Of a stretch of DNA of 57,857 nt, positions 28,735 through 36,100 are shown piece by piece (the stretch's first letter is position 1; each line of letters begins with the position of its first letter). This DNA is from Abyssisolibacter fermentans. GTDB taxonomy: Bacteria; Bacillota; Clostridia; Tissierellales; MCWD3. The stretch lies in the NCBI RefSeq assembly GCF_001559865.1, contig NZ_LOHE01000058.1, forward strand, positions 1 through 57,857, written 5' to 3'. The notes under the pieces were generated by a model. The model had not been told where the DNA came from, made no database searches, and was given only the letters and a program-made list of their open reading frames with translations. The translations under genes and the position numbers were made by a program.

Positions 28735-29025
28735 ATGAAAAAAATCAAAGTTTTGGCTGTTTGTGGATTTGGAGTAGGAACTAGCTTGTTACTAAAAATG
28801 AACATCGAAGCTGTGCTTAAGAAGAATAATATACAAGGGGCAGTTGAAAATGTTGATGTTACAACAGCAGCATCTATAAATACAGATATTATATTTACAT
28901 CAAAAGAACTATATAATCAATTAAAAAATAACGTAAAAGTTCCATTAGTACAAATTGATAATTTTATGGATAAAAATGAAATAGAGACTAAAGGATTACC
29001 TGTAATTAATGAATTGATAGTTTAA
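28735..29025 (+). CDS. PTS IIB component, ascorbate/lactose-type, copy 1
   Basis: 96 residues starting MKKIKVLAVCGFGVGTSLLL; Cys10 in the P-loop-like CGFGVGTS is the phosphorylated residue of this IIB family. The ATG at 28735 is seven bases after AGAGGTG. It passes phosphate from EIIA to the sugar with the IIC permease encoded at 29507. A second very similar IIB gene follows within 90 bases, so this is a tandem duplication. Confidence 0.9.
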   Translation: MKKIKVLAVCGFGVGTSLLLKMNIEAVLKKNNIQGAVENVDVTTAASINTDIIFTSKELYNQLKNNVKVPLVQIDNFMDKNEIETKGLPVINELIV

Positions 29026-29110
29026 AATTACTTAATTATAAATATGGGTATTCTAAAAGGCAAAGACTAGTAAAAAAAGATACAAAATATTAGAAGAAAG
29101 GAGGACGATT

Positions 29111-29401
29111 ATGAGTAAAATTAAGGTTTTAGCTGTTTGTGGATTTGGAGTAGGAACAAGCCTTTTGTTAAAGATGAATATTGATTCTGTTCTTAAAAAA
29201 AATGGTATACAAGCTACAGTTGAAAATACAGATGTTACAACAGCAGCATCTATAAGTACAGATATTATATTTACTTCAAAAGAGTTATATACACAATTAA
29301 AAGGCAAAGTAAAAGCACCTTTGATAGAAATAGAAAATTTTATGGACAAGAATGAAATTGAAGCTAAAGGAATGCCAATTATAAAGGACATTATAAAATA
29401 A
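29111..29401 (+). CDS. PTS IIB component, ascorbate/lactose-type, copy 2
   Basis: 96 residues, alike with copy 1 over the full length (KVLAVCGFGVGTSLLLKMNI, then TTAASISTDIIFTSKELY), with active Cys at position 10. AAAGGAGG lies nine bases before ATG. Both copies keep the active-site loop, so neither looks decayed. Whether the two serve one permease or are specialised cannot be seen. Confidence 0.9.
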   Translation: MSKIKVLAVCGFGVGTSLLLKMNIDSVLKKNGIQATVENTDVTTAASISTDIIFTSKELYTQLKGKVKAPLIEIENFMDKNEIEAKGMPIIKDIIK

Positions 29402-29506
29402 AGAACATTATTAATACAATTTCCAAAATGTAAAACTAAATAAAAATAGTTATTATATTTATAAATATAAGTTTAATTATAAGCAATTATATTAGGAGGG
29501 GTAAAT

Positions 29507-30814
29507 GTGGATTTTATTAATTATTTGACAAGTAATATATTTAAACAACCGCCGATATTTTTGGGATTAGTAGCACTTATTGGTTTATTAGTACAGAGAA
29601 AAAGCTTTAGTGACATAATTAATGGAACATTCAAAACAATTATTGGTGTTATTGTTTTATTTAAAGGTGTTAATATAATAGCAGCTTCTATAAGTCCATT
29701 AGCAGGAGCGTTTTCAGGTTTATATAATATCCCTGAAGCAAATCAATTTGACCCTGCTGCATGGTTAAATATATTAGGTGATTATGGTTCTACTATTGGA
29801 CTAGTTATAGTTTTAGCTTTTGCAATTAATTTGCTTGTAGCTAGAATATCACCTATTAAAAACATATTCTTAACTGGACATATTTTCTTCTGGATGTCAT
29901 ATATATTTGTTTGTGTTGGTGTAGAAGTAGGTTTAACAGGAGCAAAATTAGTAGCATTTGCGACAGCGTTTTTATCAATATATATAATATTTGTGCCAGC
30001 TATGCTAAGACCTTTTGTTAAGCAAGTTACAGGTAGCGATGACTTTACTATAGGTCACTCTTGTTCACTATTTTGTGTAATTGGTGCATATATAGGTAAA
30101 ATCTTTGGAAACAAAGAAAAATCTGCTGAAGATTTAAAAATACCTACTCAACTTGAATTCTTTAGAAATACAACTATAGCAACTTCATTATTTATGTTTG
30201 CTACTTATATAGTGGTAGGATTAGTTATTGGATCTGAAGCAAGAGTTGCTGCATTTGGAGGTTCAATAGGAAGTATAGCTACTATAGGTGGTATGCAGTA
30301 CGATTTATTTTCATTTAGTTTAATGGCAGGATTAACATTTGGAGCAGGTATGACAGTATTATTAGCAGGTGTTCGTTTAATGCTAGGTGAAATCGTACCA
30401 GCATTTAAAGGTATATCAGATAAAATCATACCAAATGCAATACCAGCACTTGATTGCCCAATGGTATTTCCATTTGCACCAAATTCATTATTATTAGGAT
30501 TCTTAATCAGTATGGTAACAAGTACCTTAGCAATAATTATATTAGCTTCTACAGGTATGTTAACTTATGCAGTTATTCCATTAACGGTTGCGTGCTTCTT
30601 TGATATAGCACCAGGAGCAATATTTGCAAATGCTACAGGTGGACGTAGAGGAGTTATTATTTCAAGTATTGTTGGTGGAGTATTAATAGTAGTACTTGCT
30701 GCAGGATCTATGGCAGTATTAAAAGGAACGGGAGCAGGATTCGTTCAAGCATTTGGTGGAAATGACTTCTCACTATGGGCAATGATTGGATCAGTATTTG
30801 GTAAGATATTTTAA
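29507..30814 (+). CDS. PTS IIC permease, ascorbate (UlaA/SgaT) family
   Basis: 435 residues, about 10-11 membrane helices, starting DFINYLTSNIFKQPPIFLGL, the usual UlaA/SgaT beginning, with LTGHIFFWMSY and the NATGGRRG loop near the end. GTG at 29507 follows AGGAGGGG; an ATG two bases earlier is out of frame. UlaA-like permeases move sugars inward while IIB phosphorylates them. The neighbours do not include ascorbate-pathway genes (UlaG, UlaD, UlaF), so the substrate is probably another sugar or sugar acid. Confidence 0.9.
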   Translation: MDFINYLTSNIFKQPPIFLGLVALIGLLVQRKSFSDIINGTFKTIIGVIVLFKGVNIIAASISPLAGAFSGLYNIPEANQFDPAAWLNILGDYGSTIGLVIVLAFAINLLVARISPIKNIFLTGHIFFWMSYIFVCVGVEVGLTGAKLVAFATAFLSIYIIFVPAMLRPFVKQVTGSDDFTIGHSCSLFCVIGAYIGKIFGNKEKSAEDLKIPTQLEFFRNTTIATSLFMFATYIVVGLVIGSEARVAAFGGSIGSIATIGGMQYDLFSFSLMAGLTFGAGMTVLLAGVRLMLGEIVPAFKGISDKIIPNAIPALDCPMVFPFAPNSLLLGFLISMVTSTLAIIILASTGMLTYAVIPLTVACFFDIAPGAIFANATGGRRGVIISSIVGGVLIVVLAAGSMAVLKGTGAGFVQAFGGNDFSLWAMIGSVFGKIF

Positions 30815-30852
30815 TGAAATAATTATAGCATTCAATTAAAACAAAAAGTCAT

Positions 30853-30884
30853 CTAGCACACATTAAAAAATGTGTGCTAGTTTA
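30853..30884 (+). terminator. Hairpin between the permease and the epimerase gene
   Basis: CTAGCACACAT and ATGTGTGCTAG form a perfect stem with a short A-rich loop, followed by TTTA. It probably ends or reduces transcription out of the PTS genes. Confidence 0.75.
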
Positions 30885-30960
30885 TAGGTAAGTTTATGAT
30901 GATTGTTAATCAATAAGTAAGATTTTGATTAAATTTTAAAATAAAAGAGAAGGTGTTTTT

Positions 30961-31800
30961 ATGAAATTCGGTATACATCTATCAGCATTTACAAAAAGAT
31001 GGGACGAAGATTTAATTCAGTATATAAAACCTGTAAAAGAAATGGGATTTGATGGGATAGAGTATCCGTTAATGGATCCTGACAGTATTGATACAAGTAA
31101 AATCAAGAAAGCATTAAAAGAAAATGATTTATTATGTACTTGTGGAACAGGACTTAACAAGGATAGAAATATCGGTTCTAAAGACAAAGATATTATGAAT
31201 GCAGGGATATTACATTTGAAAAAGTGTATAAACATATGCAGTGAACTTGAAAGTGATTGTCTTGGGGGTGTATTGTACGCTCCTTGGGGTGAAATAACAA
31301 TGAGAAAGAATGCGGGTGACAACATCAAAAGAAGTTTAGAAAATCTATTAATAATAGGTGAGTATGCAAAAAAGAAAGGTGTTGTTTTAGCTTTAGAAGC
31401 AATAAACAGATATGAAAGTTATTTTTTAAATAATATGAGTGAAGGTAAAAGCTATTTAAGAAAGATAAATCATCCTAATATAAAACTTCATTTTGATACA
31501 TTTCATGCAAATATAGAAGAAATAAATATGAAAGACGCTATTTTAACAGCAGATAACGATTTGTATCATGTGCATATATGTGAAAATGACAGAGGTATTC
31601 CGGGAACAGGGCAGATAAACTGGAATGAAGTGAAAGAAGGACTAGAAAGTATAAACTACAATCGCTGGATTACAATTGAAAACTTTGTATTAGCTGATTG
31701 CGAAGTAGGAAAAGACTTATACATTTGGAGTAATAAAGCTGAAAATACAATGGTTGCTGCTGAGGAAGGTATTAAATTTATGAAGGGGTTGTTTAAATAA
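30961..31800 (+). CDS. Ketose 3-epimerase family protein (TIM barrel)
   Basis: 279 residues of the AP-endonuclease-2-like TIM barrel. The four metal ligands of the D-tagatose/D-psicose 3-epimerase family are all present: Glu146 (LALEAINRYES), Asp179 (LHFDTFHANIEE), His205 (HVHICEND) and Glu240 (WITIENF). They sit six residues earlier than the numbering I recall for the Agrobacterium enzyme (152, 185, 211, 246). DTFHANIEE and ENDRGIPGTG are characteristic. The reaction is inversion at C3 of a ketose or a related isomerisation. It opens the catabolic part of the operon, ahead of the DhaL/DhaK kinase pair. The exact sugar is unknown. Confidence 0.8.
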   Translation: MKFGIHLSAFTKRWDEDLIQYIKPVKEMGFDGIEYPLMDPDSIDTSKIKKALKENDLLCTCGTGLNKDRNIGSKDKDIMNAGILHLKKCINICSELESDCLGGVLYAPWGEITMRKNAGDNIKRSLENLLIIGEYAKKKGVVLALEAINRYESYFLNNMSEGKSYLRKINHPNIKLHFDTFHANIEEINMKDAILTADNDLYHVHICENDRGIPGTGQINWNEVKEGLESINYNRWITIENFVLADCEVGKDLYIWSNKAENTMVAAEEGIKFMKGLFK

Positions 31801-31864
31801 CAACCCTTATAAGGAAATAGATATTAGGCAAACATTTAAATATAAATTTGAGAAGGTGAATAAA

Positions 31865-32497
31865 ATGTTGACAGGAAATCAATCAAAAGAATTATTACTA
31901 AAAATTGCAGATTTATTTATAGAGAAAAGAGATGAGTTAGCACGTTTAGATGCAGTAATAGGTGATGGAGATCATGGTATTTCTATGGCAAGAGGAGCAA
32001 GAGCTGCTAAAGAAAGAATAAGTGCATTAGAAGAAGGTACTTGTAGAGATTATTTTAAATGCTATGGTAGAGCATTAGTTTCTACAATAGGAGGAGCAAT
32101 GGGTCCGTTGTTTGGAAGTATATTTTTAGAAATATCAAAAGTAGCTAAAGATAACGAACTTGATACTTTAGAGCTTATGGCAAAAGGTCTAAGAAATGCA
32201 GAATTAAAGATTATGGATTTAGGTGGAGCAAAGCTAGGAGATAAAACAATGTTAGAATCACTTGATCCTGCTGTAAAAGCCCTAGAAAAAGCATTTGAGG
32301 ATAAAGAATCATTAACATCAGCTTTTCAAAAAGCATGTGAAGCTGCTAAAAATGGAGTAGAGGCTACTAAAGATTTAATTTCTAAAAGAGGTAGATCGAA
32401 ATTCTTACAAGAAAAATCAAGAGGTCATCAAGATGCAGGAGCTACATCAGTTTATTATTTAATATGTGAAATGGCCTGTTATTTTGAAACTTTATAA
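31865..32497 (+). CDS. dhaL: DhaL-type kinase subunit
   Basis: 210 residues. GDGDHGISMARG near residue 40 is the nucleotide and magnesium site of DhaL, followed by GGAMGPLFGS, GDKTMLESLDPA and GRSKFLQEKSRGHQDAGATS. ATG 31865 is eight bases after GAGAAGG; a GTG at 31856 falls inside the RBS. In the PTS-type enzyme DhaL carries ADP that is recharged by DhaM; here no DhaM is encoded nearby, so ATP may be used directly, as in split apulose or erythrulose kinases of this family. It works with the DhaK encoded 17 bases downstream. Confidence 0.88.
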   Translation: MLTGNQSKELLLKIADLFIEKRDELARLDAVIGDGDHGISMARGARAAKERISALEEGTCRDYFKCYGRALVSTIGGAMGPLFGSIFLEISKVAKDNELDTLELMAKGLRNAELKIMDLGGAKLGDKTMLESLDPAVKALEKAFEDKESLTSAFQKACEAAKNGVEATKDLISKRGRSKFLQEKSRGHQDAGATSVYYLICEMACYFETL

Positions 32498-32514
32498 ATA
32501 AGGAGTGACTTTAA

Positions 32515-33507
32515 ATGAAGAAAATTATTAATGATGCAGATTATATAGTAGAAGATATGATAGATGGATTTGTAAAAGCATATAGTCACAAGATAGAAAA
32601 ATTAGAACACGAAAATGTTATTGTAAGGAAAAATAGAAAAAAGGATAAAGTTGGAGTTGTAATAGGTAACGGTTCAGGACATGAACCTGCATGTATTGGA
32701 TTTGTTGGAGAAAACATGTTGGATGCAAATGGGTATGGTGGTATATTTGCAGCTCCAGGACCTGATACTACTTATGCAGCTATAGAGGCAGCAGACACTG
32801 GAAAAGGGGTTTGTGTTTTAATATCTAATCATGCAGGAGATGTTATAAATTCAAAAATGGCAATAGATATGGCACAAGATGATGATTTCAACTGCAAAGG
32901 TGTTATTTTGTATGATGATATTGCATCAGCTCCAAAAGAGAAGCAAGAAGAAAGAAGAGGAACAGCTGGAACGCTATTTAATTACAAAATCACAGGAACA
33001 TATGCAGAACAAGGACATGATTTAGATGAAGTAGTTAAAATGGCTGAAAAGGTTAGAGATAGAACTAGAACTCTTTCACTAGCTACACTTCCAGGAACTT
33101 CTCCTGTTACAGGTTTTCCAATGTTTGAAATAGAGGACGACATGATTGAAATAGGTATGGGAGTTCATGGAGAAGCTGCTGCAAGTACTATGAAAATAGA
33201 TACGGCAAAAGCAATAGCAAAGAAAATGTGCGAGCAATTGATAGCTGATAAGCCTTTTGTAGAAGGTGATGAAGTAGCTGTTTTAGTAAATGGCTGTGGT
33301 CAAACAACTTATATGGAGTTGTTGATATTTTACAAAGAAGTTGAAGGTATATTAGCTGAGAAAGGTATCAAGAGCTTTAGACCAGCTATAGGAAATTTTA
33401 TAACTACTCAAGAAATGGGAGGAATTGCACTTTCATTTTGTCAATTAGATGAGGAAATGAAGGAACTTTGGGCTAAAGAAACAGATGCAATAGGATTTAA
33501 TATATAA
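32515..33507 (+). CDS. dhaK: DhaK-type kinase subunit
   Basis: 330 residues. IGNGSGHEPA (His56), NHAGDV (Asp109) and GMGVHGE (His218) match the E. coli DhaK substrate residues at identical numbers; His218 binds the keto group covalently. It is the sugar-binding half of the kinase and pairs with DhaL. The usual substrate is dihydroxyacetone, but homologues act on larger ketoses such as apulose and erythrulose, and the neighbouring epimerase, isomerase and aldolase favour a larger ketose. RBS AAGGAG. A hairpin lies after the stop codon. Confidence 0.9.
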   Translation: MKKIINDADYIVEDMIDGFVKAYSHKIEKLEHENVIVRKNRKKDKVGVVIGNGSGHEPACIGFVGENMLDANGYGGIFAAPGPDTTYAAIEAADTGKGVCVLISNHAGDVINSKMAIDMAQDDDFNCKGVILYDDIASAPKEKQEERRGTAGTLFNYKITGTYAEQGHDLDEVVKMAEKVRDRTRTLSLATLPGTSPVTGFPMFEIEDDMIEIGMGVHGEAAASTMKIDTAKAIAKKMCEQLIADKPFVEGDEVAVLVNGCGQTTYMELLIFYKEVEGILAEKGIKSFRPAIGNFITTQEMGGIALSFCQLDEEMKELWAKETDAIGFNI

Positions 33508-33511
33508 ATTT

Positions 33512-33535
33512 TAAGAGGGGTGTAACAACACCCCT
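33512..33535 (+). terminator. Intergenic hairpin after dhaK
   Basis: AGGGGTGT and ACACCCCT pair around a 4-base loop, 5 bases after the dhaK stop. No T-tract follows, so it may protect or process the message rather than end it. Confidence 0.55.
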
Positions 33536-33581
33536 ACTGTAATAGATTATAGAATAATCTTTAAATTAAGGAGATTAAAAA

Positions 33582-34427
33582 ATGAATATAGTAACTATGA
33601 AAGTATTACTTGAGAGAGCAGAAAAAAATGGTATAGCTATACCTGCGATAAACGTAAGTAACATGGAAACTATAAAGGCAGTTTGTGAAAGTACTGAAAA
33701 ATATAAAACAGGGATTATAATGCAAATTTCACCAATACAGTTTGAAATGCAAAAAATAAATTACTATGAATTTGTAGAAATGGTTAAGCTTTTATGTAAA
33801 AACTTTGATATAGATATTGCAATACATTTAGATCATGCAACAGAGGTAAAGCAATGCTGTGATGCTATAGATGCCGGATTTACATCTGTTATGTATGATG
33901 GCTCAGCACAAAGTTATGAGACAAACATAGAAAACTCCAGAAGAGTAGTTTTATATGCTAAGGATAAAGGGGTAACAGTAGAAGCTGAGCTTGGTAAGGT
34001 CGGCGGTACAGAAGGAGAAGCATCAGATAATAATGATGACGTTTTGACAGATCCTAATTTGGCAAAAGAGTTTGTTAACAGAACAGGAGTTGACTGTTTA
34101 GCTGTAGCTATTGGAAATGCTCATGGATTTTATAAGAAAGAACCTAAGCTAGATTTTGATAGACTAGATAAAATATATGAAGAGACAAAGATACCGTTAG
34201 TTTTACACGGAGGAACAGGTATAACAGATGAAGCATTAAAAATAGCAATAAAAAAAGGTATCAAGAAAATTAATTTTTTCACTGAAATAGATAGAGAGTT
34301 TGTACTAGGCTTTATCAAAGCTCATGAGGAAAATCCATCAATATATATGATGAAGGCTCAAGAAGATGCTAGGCAGATGATGATGAAGAAAATAGATGAG
34401 AAGATGAAGGTATGTGTTTTTAACTGA
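33582..34427 (+). CDS. Class II aldolase (fructose/tagatose-bisphosphate type)
   Basis: 281 residues of the zinc-dependent FbaA/KbaY family. IHLDHA holds Asp84 (catalytic) and His85 (zinc), VEAELGKVGG holds the Glu residues, His181 lies in IGNAHGFYK and His209 in LVLHGGTGI, both zinc ligands. These enzymes cleave a ketose phosphate to DHAP (or another triose) and an aldehyde. With a DhaK/L kinase just upstream and an iron alcohol dehydrogenase downstream, the likely route is phosphorylated ketose to DHAP plus a short aldehyde that is then reduced. RBS AAGGAG. Confidence 0.9.
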   Translation: MNIVTMKVLLERAEKNGIAIPAINVSNMETIKAVCESTEKYKTGIIMQISPIQFEMQKINYYEFVEMVKLLCKNFDIDIAIHLDHATEVKQCCDAIDAGFTSVMYDGSAQSYETNIENSRRVVLYAKDKGVTVEAELGKVGGTEGEASDNNDDVLTDPNLAKEFVNRTGVDCLAVAIGNAHGFYKKEPKLDFDRLDKIYEETKIPLVLHGGTGITDEALKIAIKKGIKKINFFTEIDREFVLGFIKAHEENPSIYMMKAQEDARQMMMKKIDEKMKVCVFN

Positions 34428-34570
34428 TGAGTTTTTAGGTTATTGCAAAACTATTATTTTAAATAGTTTGGAAATGTATATTATTTAACTCATAAGTTTT
34501 AGGTAGTTGCAAAACTAAAACATAAAAAATGTGGATAACTTTTTATGTTTTAGCTCATAAGTTTTTGGTG
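34428..34570. repeat. Three imperfect direct repeats after the aldolase gene
   Basis: TGATGAGTTTTTAGGTTATTGCAAAAC, CTCATAAGTTTTAGGTAGTTGCAAAAC and CTCATAAGTTTTTGG start at about 34427, 34490 and 34553, spaced about 63 bases. AAAACATAAAA and TTTTATGTTTT between them form a hairpin. A reverse copy of the TTTTAG-x-x-AGTTGCAAAACT core occurs at about 43225-43247. Confidence 0.6.
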
Positions 34571-34694
34571 AGGGGAACCATCTCATAATCTTTGACGGTT
34601 CCGACAAGAGCCCGTTTCTTATGATTTATGTAAGAGCGATGAAGAAACGAACTCTTGAAGTTACGCTTTCAAAGAAACATGAGAAGGTTCCCTA
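34571..34694. repeat. Nested inverted repeat in the operon
   Basis: GGGGAACC-A-TCTCAT (34572-34586) pairs with ATGAGA-A-GGTTCCC at 34679-34693. Inside, AAGAGCCCGTTTCTT pairs with AAGAAACGAACTCTT, and TCTTTGA with TCAAAGA. The RNA would fold into a branched structure, immediately ahead of the isomerase-like gene. It may be a small mobile repeat or a regulatory leader. Confidence 0.65.
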
Positions 34695-34749
34695 GCAACT
34701 ATATTGGTAATTTTATCACAGTTAAATATGTTTGATAGAGGAGGTAAGT

Positions 34750-36084
34750 ATGAAAGTAGGATTGATTTCATTAGGTTTTCCTAATTTTAGATATGATATA
34801 GCCCAAGAATATTTAGAAAAATCGGTTAAACATCTTGAGAGGATGGACTATGAATTAGTTTACCATGACAAGGTTTTAATTGAGGATAAAGGGTTAGATG
34901 GAATTTTAGAAAACATGAGAGTACAGGGAATAGAAATGCTTATTGTACAATGCGGAACATATTCTCATGGAAGTATGATGATGAAGATTACAGAGTGGTT
35001 AAAAGATATGCCGCTTTTAATATGGGGTTTTAGAGAACCTATGATAGATGGATTTAGAGGATTGCCACTAAATTCTCTATGCGGACTTAATATGTATGCA
35101 AGTTTTTTGAAAAAGGTAGATAAGAAGTTTTCATATGTCTATGGAGCTATAGATGAAAAAGCAGTATATGAAAAAGTAGAAAAAATGATTAGAGTAATAG
35201 ATGTTAAAGTAAAATTAAAAGCCTCAAAGTTCTGTATAATTGGCAGCAGAGTACCGGGCTTTTATTTATCAAATGTTGATGAATTGAGATTTAGACATCA
35301 AATTGGACCTGAGCTACTATATTACAGTATAGCATCACTTTTAAGAGATGCTCAAAATATAGATACTGATAGGGTTAAACGAGAAGTAGATACTATGAAA
35401 AATGAAGTGGCTAAGGTAACAACAACTGATGAAATGTTAGAAAAGAGTGCAAGAGTATATTTAGCTATAGAGGATTTCAAAGAATCAAATAATATAGATG
35501 CTTTTACAATAAAATGTTGGCCAGAATTCCAAGAACTCTACGGCTTGGGAGTATGCGGTGTAGTATCAAGACTTAATAACAAAGGTATTACAACATCTTG
35601 TGAAGGTGATGTGAGCGGACTTGTTACAATGTATATTCAGTATTTACTAAGCAAACAGCCTTGTTTCTTTGCAGATTTTGTTAACATAAATGAAAAAGGA
35701 ATTGCAAAAATGTGGCATTGTGGACCCGCACCGCTTTGTCTTGCTAATAATCCAGATAAAACTGAATATCGTGAGCATCCAACTATTAAAAACGGTATAG
35801 GAATGGCAGTGGAATTTGAATTAAAGAAAGATTATGTAACAATGATGAAGATAAAAGAAGGTAAGAACAAATATGAATTATTTATGGCGAAAGGCATGGC
35901 TGTAGATGAAGATCGTGATTTAGTTGCAAATCAATTAGATGTAAAATTTGATAAACCAATAGATGAAGTAGTAGATATTATAATGAATAACGGAGTAGAG
36001 CACCATTACGTTCTAGCTTATAAGGATTTGGAAAAAGACTTATTGGAGTTATGTAAGTGGATGGATATACAAATATTGAAGTAG
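34750..36084 (+). CDS. L-fucose/L-arabinose isomerase-like protein
   Basis: 444 residues from ATG 34750, with GAGGAGG seven bases upstream; an in-frame TTG at 34732 precedes that RBS. The N-terminus (MKVGLISLGFPNF) is a Rossmann-like start as in the fucose isomerase superfamily. KCWPEFQELYG, CEGDVSGLVTMY and MWHCGPAP carry the Glu, Asp and His expected at the metal site of such isomerases. It should interconvert an aldose and a ketose. The overall match to FucI or AraA is distant, so the substrate is open; as the second isomerase in this operon it may make the ketose that DhaK/L phosphorylates. Confidence 0.7.
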   Translation: MKVGLISLGFPNFRYDIAQEYLEKSVKHLERMDYELVYHDKVLIEDKGLDGILENMRVQGIEMLIVQCGTYSHGSMMMKITEWLKDMPLLIWGFREPMIDGFRGLPLNSLCGLNMYASFLKKVDKKFSYVYGAIDEKAVYEKVEKMIRVIDVKVKLKASKFCIIGSRVPGFYLSNVDELRFRHQIGPELLYYSIASLLRDAQNIDTDRVKREVDTMKNEVAKVTTTDEMLEKSARVYLAIEDFKESNNIDAFTIKCWPEFQELYGLGVCGVVSRLNNKGITTSCEGDVSGLVTMYIQYLLSKQPCFFADFVNINEKGIAKMWHCGPAPLCLANNPDKTEYREHPTIKNGIGMAVEFELKKDYVTMMKIKEGKNKYELFMAKGMAVDEDRDLVANQLDVKFDKPIDEVVDIIMNNGVEHHYVLAYKDLEKDLLELCKWMDIQILK

Positions 36085-36100
36085 TTGAAAGGAGAAGCAT

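Noticed and set aside
30961-33507. Assignment of the operon as a definite D-apiose pathway
   Set aside because: DhaK/L plus class II aldolase would fit, but the first enzyme has the metal-ligand pattern of ketose 3-epimerases and a PTS permease is present; the substrate cannot be fixed from sequence alone.
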